DNA of 64,000 nucleotides from Tubulanus polymorphus. Its lineage: Eukaryota; Nemertea; Palaeonemertea; Tubulaniformes; Tubulanidae. The DNA lies in contig NC_134025.1 in assembly GCF_964204645.1 (NCBI RefSeq), positions 868,001 to 932,000 on the forward strand. The letters are read 5' to 3'. This document shows, in pieces, positions 11,201 to 23,022 of the stretch. Under the pieces are notes generated by a model that was given only the letters and a program-made list of their open reading frames with translations, searched no databases and was not told where the DNA came from. The position numbers and the translations under genes are program-made. Each line of letters starts with the position of its first letter. The first letter of the stretch is position 1.

Positions 11201-14200
11201 CCTATATAACGTATAAACTAGACTCCAGGTCGTAACGTCCATGGTCTGATGAAGCTATACTAAGCACTGTAGCGAAAGCTCGTAATTTCTGATAGAATCT
11301 AGTTAACCTACACTCAGTACTACGTGTCTTCTCATTCATTAACCTGACAACAAGTTAACAATCGAATCCTCTACAACTATTGCCATATTTTCATTAAAAT
11401 CACAATCTAGAATTTCTCTGATTTATCTGTCTTTCAGAGGAGGTGAAGTTACCAGTAGCTGATGAACCGTCTGTTAAAGGTATGCATCATCAGTCATCCA
11501 GTTCATCCTTATCCTCCTCTTATTGTGAAGATGAATCCATCACTACTAACACATTCGAGGATGCAGCGGATGGTGACAATATAGAAGCTATTGTGATTGA
11601 TAATCTGCTACAGACCGACCATCAAAACAAAACCGCCAAAACGGAAATTGATTCTCCTAGCGCCGTCGAGCAGTCAAACACTGCCGCCGATTCATTGACC
11701 GAAGACATCGACATCGATGAGTTGGTCGTCACTAACACCTCATCATCTGACGCCGCCGCCGCCACGGCAGCTAAAAATATTAATTCAATCTCTACAGAAA
11801 TGTGTTACAGCGAAGACACATCTCATCATACTGAATTAATGCCATCATCGGCAACGAATATTCAATCAGATCCTTTTGACAAAGAGACTTTAAACACTGA
11901 TGATATTCCTACAGATATTAACGAGGAAACTGAACTATTGGCAAAGCCCGAAGCGACGGTCGCTGTCCGATTCGATAAAGAGAAATACGATGAGGAAATT
12001 ATGAGACATGTACCCATTGCATTAAAAGACAGAGACATAAATGAAGAGGCCGAATTAACAGCACAAACTAGTAGTATTGTGGCTGTACGATTCGATAAAG
12101 AAAAATACGACGAGGAAATTATGAGACATGTGCCTATACCCTTACCCCCTTCACCGACTAAAAAGAAAGAATACGATTTTTCTGATGGTGCCTTCGAATC
12201 AAAAGGCGCACTGCCAGACCCACGCCCATCCCTGCCCCAACTGGGCGATATACCTAAACTGTTTCATGAGACGCATGCTGATGAACCCAGACCCTCACTT
12301 CCGCAACTCGGAGATCTGAACACCTTATACCACGACGATGACCAATTAGAAGGTCAAATTGCTGGAGATGATATTATCAAGGTGGATTCTGTCAGTGTGG
12401 CACATTCAGCTCCTGATTCTGTAGATGCCATAGCTACGGTCCACGCTGCTCCTGATTCTGGGGCTAAGGAGCTTGGCGCTCTGGCAGACCCACGTCCATC
12501 CCTCCCACAGTTAGGAGATATACCCAAACTGTTTCATGAGACGCATGCTGATGAACCGAGACCTTCACTTCCACAACTCGGTGATCTGAACACCTTATAC
12601 CACGACGATGACCAATTAGAAGGTCAAATTGCTGGAGATGATATTATCAAGGTGGATTCTATCACTGTGGCACATGCAGCTCCCGATTCTGTAGATGCCA
12701 TAGCTACAGGTGATGTCATTCAAGTAGATTCTGTTACAGCGGTCCACGCAGCACCTGATTCTGGAGCTAAGGAGCTTGGCGCTCTGCCAGACCCACGCCC
12801 TTCCCTGCCCCAACTAGGAGATATACCCAAACTGTTTCATGAGACGCATGCTGATGAACCGAGACCTTCACTTCCACAACTCGGTGATCTGAACACCTTA
12901 TACCACGACGATGACCAATTAGAAGGTCAAATTGCTGGAGATGATATTATAAAGGTGGATTCTGTCACTGTGGCACATTCAGCTCCCGATTCTGTAGATG
13001 CCGTAGCTACGGTCCACGTAGCACCTGATTCCGGGACTCAGGAACTTGGGGCCCTGCCAGATCCACGTCCATCCCTCCCACAGTTAGGAGATATACCCAA
13101 ACTGTTTCATGAGACGCATGCTGATGAACCAAGACCTTCACTTCCACAACTCGGTGATCTGAACACCTTATACCACGACGATGACCAATTATTAGAAGGT
13201 CAAATTGCTGGAGATGATATTATCAAGGTGGATTCTATCACTGTGGCTCATTCAGCTCCCGATTCTGTAGATGCCATAGCTACAGGTGATGTCATTCAAG
13301 TAGATTCTGTTACAGCGGTCCACGCAGCACCCGATTCTGGAGCTAAGGAGCTTGGCGCTCTGCCAGACCCACGCCCTTCCCTGCCCCAACTAGGAGATAT
13401 ACCCAAACTGTTTCATGAGACGCATGCTGATGAACCCAGACCCTCACTTCCACAACTCGGAGACCTGGATTCCCTTTACCCCGATACGTCTGAAGACAAT
13501 ACTGTGATAACTACTACTGAAGAAAAAGAATCAGAAACCGACGGAATCAAAGATGATGAAATTGCGATTGCGTTCAAAGAATCTGGTTCAGATAAGTCCA
13601 GGTTATCGATAGCATCAACGGGAGATGCTAGTGTTGAACGACAGTTCCAAGAGTCGGAAGCTGCTCTACCGAGAGCCTCGTTACCTACAGTCGATGATAT
13701 ACCAACATTATTTACAGGATCCGAAATAGATAAAACTACTGCTGCTGCTGCTCATAATACGGTGAAAGAAGAGCCTGAATTATCAAACCGTATCTCACTG
13801 TCTGCCGATAACTTATCATCACATTTACAAGATACGGTCACCATACCAACCCCCATAGCAACGAAAGAAATAAACTCATCTTCATCATCATCATCTAGTG
13901 ATGATGAAAAAGATAGCAATGATTTAGTTGCTGGACCAGCAGATGCTGATTCTGATAAGGATACCGGAGGAACAGTCCTAACTGAGACCCCAGTAACACC
14001 GCCACAATCTCCGACTCCTCTCCCGGCTATCACTGAAGAGAAAGATGGAATAAAACTGGAGAGGAAGCAATCCAGTTCATCTGCGTCTTCGGGATGGAGT
14101 TTCAGCGAGACAGATTCAGCACCTCCTCCTGTACCGCATAGAACACGTGTCCCCAATCAAACTGAAGCCGATATCCTCGATGATGAAGTTGATGGTGAAC

Positions 14201-15855
14201 ATGTCGATATCAAAACCATCGAGAAAATATTCAATGATGAAAAAAATCAGACTGTTCAAACAACAGAACCGGAGACTGGTGTAAACGAGAACAATAATCT
14301 CGACGTTGATAATACTGAGGCATCAGCAGCGGCAGCAGCAGGAGCAGCAGCAGCTGTAGGGGGAGAGAGGGAGTTGAATGGAACAAATCGTGAAGAACAA
14401 CCTTTCGCTCCACCGGTCACACCGGCTACAGGAACCCACGAAACATCTCCAACAACTGATAACCTAAATAAAGTATTAGACGATTTGGATAAGTTACTAG
14501 AGAGTCCTATAAAAGAGAAGACAGATGATGAATCTTTGACTTCCGTTTCATCTAAAGAATCGTCATCTTCATCTTCTAGTGACGAGGAACAACAACAACA
14601 AGAGAACAATGAAAAAACGAAAGTGGATCCGTTGATTATAACGATCGACGGGAGAGATGCAAAACTAGACATAGAACCAACAACAACTGATAATAATACA
14701 GCGGATGAGAACAAGAATACGGAACCCGATGAACCAACTACAGGTGAACATGAAATCAATAACGAACCGTCCTCAGAACCAACTTCTGAAAAACACGAAA
14801 AACGAAAACATTCAACTTCTTCTGATTCGGACGAAGAAGAACCAAAACATAAGAAGTTAGAACCAGTGGATGCCATTGAACCGTCGAGCGAATCGAGCCA
14901 TCATATTCCACTTTATCGCATTTCAAAACCACCGACTAAAGCCGATATTATTGATCAAAATAAAGACAGTCCTACACGACCTCCTATTGACCTATATCCA
15001 GAGCTAGCGACTGAAGATACTACTAACCCTGATGAAGTATTAAAAGAGAATGTAGCACCAGTAGCTTCAGCGGCTGAACCTTTAGACGAGGATAAGCCTA
15101 TAGATTTAGACACTACCGGTCCTGATTTGAGTCCTGACCCGACTGATAAAACCCCACTGGCACCTGTCAGTAAATCTAACACATTGAATAGTACAGGTGC
15201 ACAGTCCAGTGAACCAGATGCTGCATCTGATATCGAAACAGAACCAGGTCAGTTTATAGTTTATCTTTATTACTCATCATTATTTTTATCAATAATAATT
15301 ACTAACCAGATTCATCCCTTGAATGTGTGTTCGGCCTAACTTTCTAATATATACTAATGGGACGTTTAGGAGAATCTGAGAGATTATTTCAAACATTATG
15401 TGAATCAATAGAAAAACATCCACAAATATCAAATTCATTAATGTTTGATCCGACAACTTTGGAATAGAAAACTTCAATCGTGCGCATTATATGTAACGCG
15501 TTTGCATTCCGTCTGACTGTAATGTAATGTATGTCTAAGTGTTTATGATGGTACTTAAGGAAAATAGAAACGTTATATCCGATTTTCTTGACCAATTTAT
15601 CAGAGCCACTTAGAATACCAAGTCTCGCTACACTAATGTACAGCGGGCAATATATATATCTATTCGTATCGAAGCATGGGAAGCAAATTGAATAATTCGA
15701 ATGGCATTTTTTACATTTCAGAAACTGCGCCTCTGAATCCGACCCCGATCAAAGAGAAACCGAAGAAAAAGAAGAAATCTGGATTATCAGGATTACTAAG
15801 CTGTTGCCCGTGCAAGAGTAAAAAGAGTAATAAAGCTAAGAACCGCAGTAGTTAG
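8279..15855 (+). CDS. gene 2: CBM20-domain protein with repetitive disordered region and Cys/Lys C-terminus (1441 aa)
   Basis: Three exons join in phase: 8279-8660, 11438-15247 and 15722-15855 (TAG). Residues ~15-125 read as a CBM20 starch/glycogen-binding fold: a TLPGEHIVVTGS strand pair, LGLWD, WW, a GETFSYKFM strand, YRWE and a final GNRD, all at the usual CBM20 spacing. From residue 128 the chain is disordered and Asp/Glu/Ser/Thr-rich. It holds two ~43-residue repeats with VAVRFDKEKYDEEIMRHVPI, then five long repeats (residues ~383-808) built on PRPSLPQLGD. The last exon ends in KKKKKSGLSGLLSCCPCKSK, a polybasic plus CC-C pattern typical of S-palmitoylated membrane tails. Established: CBM20 binds alpha-glucans (laforin, STBD1, GPCPD1). 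Inferred: a glycogen-to-membrane or scaffold tether. No enzyme domain is visible. The ATG context (GCTATGG) is good. Confidence 0.8.
8935..9036. mobile_element. palindromic MITE, CAGTTCCACAGTT family
   Basis: Terminal halves (ACAGTTGTGAGTT on the left; AACTCACAACTATGGAACTG on the right) are inverted copies. The same termini recur at 18899, 30921, 39191 and elsewhere. Confidence 0.55.
10950..11093. mobile_element. palindromic ~140-bp MITE, copy A1
   Basis: Begins GGGGGTCCAGTTGCACAG and ends with the inverted complement (CTATGCAACCGACCCCC). The interior CTTAAGTCC/TCTTAAG motifs match the copy at 48840-48972. Confidence 0.65.
11246..11277 (+). other. hammerhead-like hairpin motif, copy 2
   Basis: The canonical core CTGATGA (11246-11252) is followed by a GCTA (11254-11257)/TAGC (11270-11273) stem and GAAA (11274-11277). 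A possible GTA cleavage triplet follows (CTCGTAAT). I could not find a convincing stem I or stem III. Confidence 0.3.
12205..13480 (+). repeat. five long coding repeats in gene 2
   Basis: Units start near 12205, 12475, 12778, 13049 and 13354, so spacings alternate about 270, 303, 271 and 305 bp. The long units carry an extra ~33-bp segment (GDVIQVDSVTA). Each unit begins PDPRPSLPQLGDIPKLF and then repeats a half-motif, EPRPSLPQLGDLNTLY. DNA identity is high, so the amplification is recent. A diverged sixth copy (LPRASLPTVDDIPTLF) sits near 13660. Confidence 0.9.
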
Positions 15856-15939
15856 TCGAACAACCATGGTCTATGTAGTCTGGTATCGCGCGGCGGTGCC
15901 AACTTTTTCGTAAAAACTGAAGCCGTTTTACTTTCACTG

Positions 15940-15945
15940 AATAAA
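15940..15945 (+). terminator. polyadenylation signal of gene 2
   Basis: AATAAA lies 85 nt after the TAG stop at 15855. Confidence 0.55.
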
Positions 15946-16920
15946 AACAACTTTGTAGAAAAAAAAACATTTTTAAAAAGCCACAGCGATGATGATGTTT
16001 CTTATTCGTGTTAGGAAAGGTGAAAAGACGATCGCCTTGTACGTAAACATATCCTGCTCATACGATGATGATACAGGTTGCTTTTTCGCGCTGAGAAAGA
16101 GTTTATTTCGAGGAGCAGGAAAGAATTTAGCTTTACGTTATATAGCTTGCTGTATTTATCAAATACTGTCAGTGCATTTTTATCAATATTTACAGACTTT
16201 CAACCGCAGCAAAAACCGACTAAATTTATGACAAAAAATGTCGATAGTTCAATGATACAAATGGTTTTCAAGATTCCCAATATTCCTTAGTTATTTCTCG
16301 TCAGAAATTCTAGAGCTATGAATAGCTTTCAATACACTATAGGGAATTATGTGAGGGGTACAAGGGACCTAGTCTGGTTTACAAAAAAAACAAACAATAT
16401 TCGCATTATGAAAAAGTTTGACGTGAGTCATACTAAATGAATGCAATCGGGCAAAAGACTGTGCGCGCGTTATGTCGATATTTATAGAAATATTTCTATC
16501 GCCTGGAACAGAAATGACTGAGTGCTATTTACGTTTAACAATAGTTGTCGACGATATAGACCGGCGCGAGTTGATTCATAAAAATCATATCCTGAACGGA
16601 TTAGAAAAACATATCGGATATTCTCGTAAACAACATGGATCTTTCCTGTGAATAATAGTGTTAGCAAGGCAGCAATATTGAAACAATTGTATAAAATAGA
16701 TCGAAGAGAACTGGATTTTAACTTCATATTTTAACGCACTATAAACAAATCTGTAAAATCCTATGAAAGATTGAGACATAAAAACTTTTTAAATCAATGA
16801 CCAATTCGAAAGTCTATGACAGGATATTTCGGAGTTTCACCAGGGGCGAATCGAAGGCGGTTTCTTGCGTCTGAGACAGATGGCATTATCTCGAAAACTT
16901 TATCTTTTCGAGGGACGTAT

Positions 16921-16986
16921 GGGCGCTCTGCCAGACCAACGCCCATCCCTCCCACAGTTAGGAAATATGCCTAAACTGTTTCATGT
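16921..16986 (+). pseudogene. orphan copy of the gene 2 coding repeat
   Basis: About 65 bp closely matches the gene 2 repeat unit (it would read GALPDQRPSLPQLG, then a PKLFH-like end), followed quickly by a stop. It lies 1.07 kb past the gene 2 stop, and I see no exon boundaries that would use it. Confidence 0.7.
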
Positions 16987-17038
16987 AAATAGTTGAGACT
17001 ATTTCCACTCTTGAATATTTTTGAGAGAAAACCGTGAC

Positions 17039-17151
17039 ACAATATAAATCTAAAACTTATTTCAAATAAATTCTGAAGATGGGTGGAAGTCGAAGTATTC
17101 CACCCGAAACATAAGGAATGAAATAATAGCAGTTGTTCAGATTTATATTGT
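17039..17151. mobile_element. nested palindromic element with hammerhead-like core, copy 3
   Basis: Terminal inverted repeats of 13 bp (ACAATATAAATCT at 17039-17051; complement at 17139-17151) enclose a second 8-bp stem (TTATTTCA/TGAAATAA) and a core: CTGAAGA (17073-17079), GGGTGGAA/TTCCACCC stem, GAAAC (17106-17110). The same core occurs at 4615 with a different stem sequence. Confidence 0.5.
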
Positions 17152-18898
17152 GAGTTTTTGCTCAACGGCTAGCAGCCATCAACGTGGCTGCTTCATCTGA
17201 GAAATGTCCTCAATTTTCGATTGGACCTCTGTCTTTCGCGCTTCTAGAGATCTGCCCCTGTAGATCAGTATAGACCGGTTTTAGTGTTTGGATTTTTCAT
17301 CAATTTGTTTATTATAGCTGGAAATATACGTTTTGTATTTACTGTGTTCAACATTTCTACTTCTTAAAATTTCAGAAAAACATGATTTTTCGTTTTTAGT
17401 TTCAATTTCGATTTCTTAGTGTTTATCGCGAGCCGTTATCGATGAAATGCGATACGGTCTCGGAGAGCTTTTGAATAATTAATTCACCACGTTAATATGC
17501 ACCAGAATTGAATCAGATGAACCCTTGTGAAATTGATATCCCCCGGATAAATGTCAACCACGCAATAACGATCTGTAAATGGCAGACAAAATCAATACGG
17601 CTAGTCTGAAAATATATGCTTTCACCCTCAGTCTCTCTCAATCAAAGTCCTTTGTGTTTATTGGCAGAAATTACAAAGCAAACCGAAAATTCGTGTTCTC
17701 AATTTACGTGTTTGGAGTGTTCACAAAAAATTTGGTTCACACAATACCCTGGACAGGTTCGTTCAAGTCTTGACAAGTATATATACATTATGTAATTCGG
17801 TTTAAGAGTGTTCACACTATACCGCAGTGGTATTCAGCTGAGATTGAATTTCATATACAATCTTGATACCTACGAGTCTATAAACATTGAACCTCGCCCA
17901 GCTCGGAGAAACTGTGAATAGTGGCATAAAAAGATCCGAGTTCAAGATAGGTAGAGATACCTCAGGATGTCAGAAAAAATTATTTCCTTTTTGTCCGAGT
18001 AAGTCAAAGGTCCGAGTTGACAGTGTCCGAGTAGGACGAGGTTTCTGGTTTAAACACATGTAGTTTGGCAGGATTCGTGATGTATTGTAAACGTGTGTTT
18101 GTCGTGGAAGGTTTTTATTAACCATCATTTGCATCTGTATCGTTAATATGCGTAACATATGGCACGATGTAAATACGACTGACTTTAATCATAATTCATA
18201 AACTTTATTCGCATTACAAATTACTTAATTATTCAAAATGGCGGATGGGTTAACCTATCAGTTCTACGTTTATTATCATCGAAACATATCGAAAAACAAA
18301 ATGCTGTGAAAGGAAACTCAGATTCATAGTTGTGTGAGTTTTATCCGACTCTGGATCCAGTTTCACGGTTGTGTGGGTTTAATTTGATTCATGGACCCAG
18401 TTTACAATAGCGATCTTGGGATTGATTTGACTCTGTGATTGAACATAATGATGGTCCATCAGTAACTCGTTAATCTGACGAAGAGTTGACGGCTAATCCA
18501 TACAGTGTTCCTATCTTGAATAGTGAATCCTGCGCTGCTAAAAAGTAATGTCCGTTTTCAGCGATACACATCAGAATGTAACCAAATTCCTTACACCATG
18601 CAACACAGTTATAGGTATAATATGTTTCATAAATTCTTTATCTCATCTGTTTTCATATATCGCGCCGCCTGGGTCGGTGGAGAATGCGATCAATACTGCT
18701 GTCTATTAATATTTCACCCGATGTTAATATATTTTTGTAACAGACTCTAAAAGTGAGGTCAGGTATTGTCAAATCATCAAAGTATTGTCAAATTTCACTT
18801 CGTTTTTATTTCAGAATAGCGAATCATAGACTAGAAACTCGTTTGACTGCCTTTGCATTTCGTCGCCTATTATGCACTATATAATCATTACAAAAGGC

Positions 18899-18999
18899 CA
18901 GGGACCGATTCCACAGTTCTTGGTTATGGATTTGAGTTGAGTCAGTTCATTTGCGATGAACGAATCAAATCTTAGACACGGCCGTGGAACTGGTCCCTG
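18899..18999. mobile_element. palindromic MITE, CAGTTCCACAGTT family
   Basis: Ends match as inverted repeats: CAGGGACCGATTCCACAGTT on the left and GGCCGTGGAACTGGTCCCTG on the right. Confidence 0.65.
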
Positions 19000-20029
19000 A
19001 CCTGTATGTAAATACAGTTGATATTTTAATCATTTATTCAAATAGAATTTAATATCGAGATATTAAGCTATTAATCGATCGAATAAAGCGCTTATTGTGA
19101 ATAGATTCAGTTTAAATTCACTGATTATTTTATCGATTATTATCACTATTGTACTTTTGTTAATAAAAAGCTCTCTAATAAAACACGTGAATGAAAATGC
19201 TACAGAAATCAAAGTCTATGTATTTTATTCAATGTATGTAAACTGTAATTCTGCAGTCAGAGAAGGGCTGATAGAGTGGAGGAGAACGGACATGTCCAAA
19301 AGTGGTCTTGGATCTAAGTCATAAGTCAGGATCACCCCGGGGAATAATTACTGGGTTCGAACCTGGGACGGCCCTTTACAGTGACCTCTTCCATAATATG
19401 TACATCTGCTGCCTTGAGTTGATGCTGAGGGTTGAAGTCTTTGGTCATCGATCTTTATCCATAAAATGAGAAAACCAGAAAAGAAAACCAGTCATTTTTC
19501 GAAATGCCAAAAGATTTCACCGGGATTTAAGAATAGTAAACATCAGTCTGTCGTCGGCTGTCAGAAATACTTCTCAACTGAGATCAGATTTCATCATATT
19601 CTCGATTACAAACGACTTGATGTTTGATTTATTTTTAAGCACACATTTTCTTCAGAACTAAACCAGCACATGATGTAGTCAATCTTTACTCGTACTCTGC
19701 GTATACCGCGGAGCGAGGCTTACAACATCGCGCGCTGATCATCTCAAGGTTCTGACGAAAAAATAGCGTTCAGACTAGACATTCTTGAGTGGCAACAAAA
19801 ACCTTATCTCATTCCGCAAACCAAACACACATCGGAGACGTGTGTGGAAATAAATCAGTACTTACTGGAGCAGGCATTTTACAAAACAATAAAAAATGAT
19901 ATTACAGTCTGAGCATAGCCAGGAATTACTGAGGGTAGTTCTTATTTCAGCTATTCTATCTAAGGGAAATTACGTGTAAAAGGTGACTGGTCTGTTTTGG
20001 GCAAAAATAGAATGCCTGAACCCTGGATG

Positions 20030-20105
20030 ATGCCTAACCCTAGTCTCGAACCCGGGGCTCCACAACAAACCCACGCCCGAACCGCTTGACCACTGAAGTC
20101 TGGTC
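20030..20105 (-). mobile_element. tRNA-derived SINE-like fragment
   Basis: The reverse strand carries an A-box-like TCAAGCGG and a B-box-like GGGTTCGAGAC at tRNA spacing, but no good acceptor stem. I read it as a SINE head or decayed tRNA copy. Confidence 0.35.
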
Positions 20106-21183
20106 AGTGTCGTGTGATCAACCAGCTGTGGTGATTGATTGTCAACCATTCTCTATGAAAACCAAACACCCTATCGGCAGGAATTCGAACCTGAACATCG
20201 AATCAGGTTTACAAACGGAGGATGTATCATTCTCCTATCAGAACCTTCTCCATTACATTACCCAGTGTGAGGTATTGTTCATGTGTGTCATATTGGCCGT
20301 ATAACTGTGAATGCTAATGTGACGTCATGTGCACAGCCCCCTGGTGGGATATGCGGGTTCAGATCCATTCATCAAATCACTAATATAAACTTAAGAATTA
20401 TCTAAAAATGTATATTGAAACACAGTGTATCCTTAACAGCAGCAGCCATCAACATCCCGAACAGTAAACAACTTCAACAAGATTCCATTTCAAAATATGA
20501 ATTTATTTCTAGAAAACCTGTATCAAATCTACGTCTACAAATTGATAACATATAAATAAGGCAGCGATGTAAGCATTAGGTTTGAAACTAAGTTAGACAC
20601 TCTCACTATCTCTCCATATAAATGTATAAGTTGCTATTTGAGATTAATGGAATAAACTCCAACACAAATACTACATTTCGATACAAAATATAATACTAAC
20701 AAATAATCATTTATTTAGAGGTGATTTTTTTCATGCAGATTGGTTTTTAATAAATTAAATTACGTTCGTTTTAAATATGGAAAATACTAAATAATATGAG
20801 AAACTAATTTACAAATCCAAATTATATAAACGCTTTATTTACACGAGTACTGCTGGTAGTTGGTTGTACCGCCGGTTTTATATTGGAAGACTATATCTCT
20901 GGCACTCTTATTATAACGATCTATGAACCACTGCAAAATGAGCGTACATATGGTATAATATAAACTCGAATATTTGAACTACTAGAAATATCATTATCAT
21001 TGTTACATGTTGAGATATTTTCTATACAGATCTCTATTTTCAGTATTCAGACCCGGAGAATCCCTGAGGGCAGTAAAGTACAATGTGTATTATAAATTCT
21101 AAATTCTATACTGAAAAATACATAATAGATTGGATGTGATCCAAGATATATTATTCATAGATATAGATTTATCAAATATCTGC

Positions 21184-21302
21184 AGGCCAGTTGCATAGTT
21201 GTTGGCTAAATCTGACCCTGTAGATTTGAATTAGTTCTATTTCAATCGGTTTAACTCGATATAGTCAAATCTTACATCTCCACAGAGTAACTGGGTCCAG
21301 AG
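21184..21302. mobile_element. palindromic MITE, CAGTTCCACAGTT family (diverged)
   Basis: The left end reads CCAGTTGCATAGTTGTTGG and the right end CTCCACAGAGTAACTGGGTCC, an imperfect inverted pair. Confidence 0.4.
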
Positions 21303-22257
21303 GAGCGGAACCTTTGATCCCGAGGAAACAAGAGTTTATTTGAATCCAGAGGAGAGAAAGAGTTAATTGGAATTGTAAACATGTATCAATTTTCACAGCA
21401 GGTTCAGGTTTGTTAAACAATATAAACATTACATTAACCCTTTAACACCCTGTAACGGTTTGAAACAGTCTGGAACGGCCTGTAACAGTCATTACAGTTG
21501 TTCGAGTTATTTGAGATTTGTCTATTGAGTTTAAATATAGCCGCGCAGGCGGTTGAGTAAAAAACACTTCTACTTCAGAATATTGAATCAGTTTAGAACA
21601 AGAGAAAAACACTTTACATTCCACAAACAGCTACTGAACATTAGCAACAGTTACAGCTACTGAATGTAAGCTGCAGCTACCTTGTATTCAGCTACCGTAC
21701 AAGCTGTATGAGTGATATATAGTAAATATTCATATCTCTGATACAGGTATCATACAATCTGCAGTAGGAATCCTGAGAGAAACGGTCAGAGAAACCACGC
21801 CCAATAACAGCTCAATATAAACCCTTACCCTGCTCCTCATCAATACCTGATCCATCGATCCATACTCAATTACTGTTATTATTCATTGAAAACACCTACG
21901 AATATTGTATATAATGTACCCGGGTATGAGTATGAATTGTAGGCACTACGAGGTATCATTCAGGTCATATTACAATGTTCTATAAAAAAAAAATATCAAC
22001 AGTATATTGAGACAACTGATGACATAATTACAGCTCACAAGCAGTAGGAGAACTGATAGGTGAGGTGTACACTGTATAATACTGACATAATAACCAACTA
22101 TAAATATATCTAGGGTAAACGTACTGACTGAATATCAGACACAGAAACAGATCTGAGTTTATCCATAGTGAGAGGTGTTAGTATTAAATGCATAGGAAGA
22201 CTTCATCTAACAATACTCAAATACTATCAATATTTACAGCGACCCAGTTCCACAGCT

Positions 22258-23022
22258 GAGAACAGTGTAACTGGATTCATACACTATTATCTACAGACTC
22301 TCCGTACCGAGAACAGTGTAACTGGATTCATACACTATTATCTACAGACTCTCCGTACCGAGAACAGTGTAACTGGATTCATACACTATTATCTACAGAC
22401 TCTCCGTACCGAGAACAGTGTAACTGGATTCATACACTATTATCTACAGACTCTCCGTACCGAGAACAGTGTAACTGGATTCATACGCTATTATCTACAG
22501 ACTCTCCGTACCGAGAACAGTGTAACTGGATTCATACGCTATTATCTACAGACTCTCCGTACCGAGAACAGTGTAACTGGATTCATACACTATTATCCAC
22601 AGACTCTCCGTACCGAGAACAGTGTAACTGGATTCATACACTATTATCTACGGACTCTCCGTACCGAGAACAGTGTAACTGGATTCATACACTATTATCT
22701 ACAGACTCTCCGTACCGAGAACAGTGTAACTGGATTCATACACTATTATCTACAGACTCCCCGTACCGAGAACAGTGTAACTGGATTCATACACTATTAT
22801 GTACAGACTCTCCGTACCGAGAACAGTGTAACTGGATTCATACACTATTATCTACAGACTCTCCGTACCGAGAACAGTGTAACTGGATTCATACACTATT
22901 ATCTACAGACTCTCCGTACCGAGAACAGTGTAACTGGATTCATACACTATTATCTACAGACTCTCCGTACCGAGAACAGTGTAACTGGATTCATACGCTA
23001 TTATCTACAGACTCTCCATACA
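22258..23022 (-). repeat. 51-bp x 15 minisatellite overlapping the CEP192 stop codon and 3' UTR
   Basis: Fifteen units of exactly 51 bp. On the minus strand each unit contains the last codons of CEP192 (GGAGAGTCTGTAGATAATAG, then a GTATGA-type end). The CEP192 frame enters the array and stops at TGA 22993-22991 in the first unit; the other 14 lie downstream in what should be the 3' UTR. The plus-strand open frame (ENSVTGFIHYYLQTLRT repeated) is a by-product of a unit length divisible by three. Confidence 0.93.

Larger units (their letters stand above)
8661..11437 (+). other. intron 1 of gene 2
   Basis: A 2.8-kb intron with donor GTGAGT and acceptor CTTTCAG. It contains palindromic repeat copies at 8935-9036 and 10950-11093 and a hammerhead-like hairpin near 11246-11277. 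No other exon could be supported. Confidence 0.6.
15946..22257. other. intergenic region between gene 2 and the CEP192 3' end
   Basis: No supportable gene in 6.3 kb. It contains a displaced copy of a gene 2 repeat (16921-16986), a nested palindromic element (17039-17151), MITE copies (18899-18999, 21184-21302) and tRNA-like B-box remnants near 19350, 20040 and 20180. The remainder is AT-rich. Confidence 0.55.

Noticed and set aside
11980-12120. PP1-binding RVxF motif in VAVRFDKEKY of gene 2 (would fit a glycogen-targeting subunit)
   Set aside because: The motif needs a basic residue just before the valine; here it is alanine/valine, so the match is not valid.
13752-14876. Minus-strand Ser-rich frames of 134 and 206 aa
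   Set aside because: Antisense of the gene 2 acidic/serine-rich exon; no splice context of their own.
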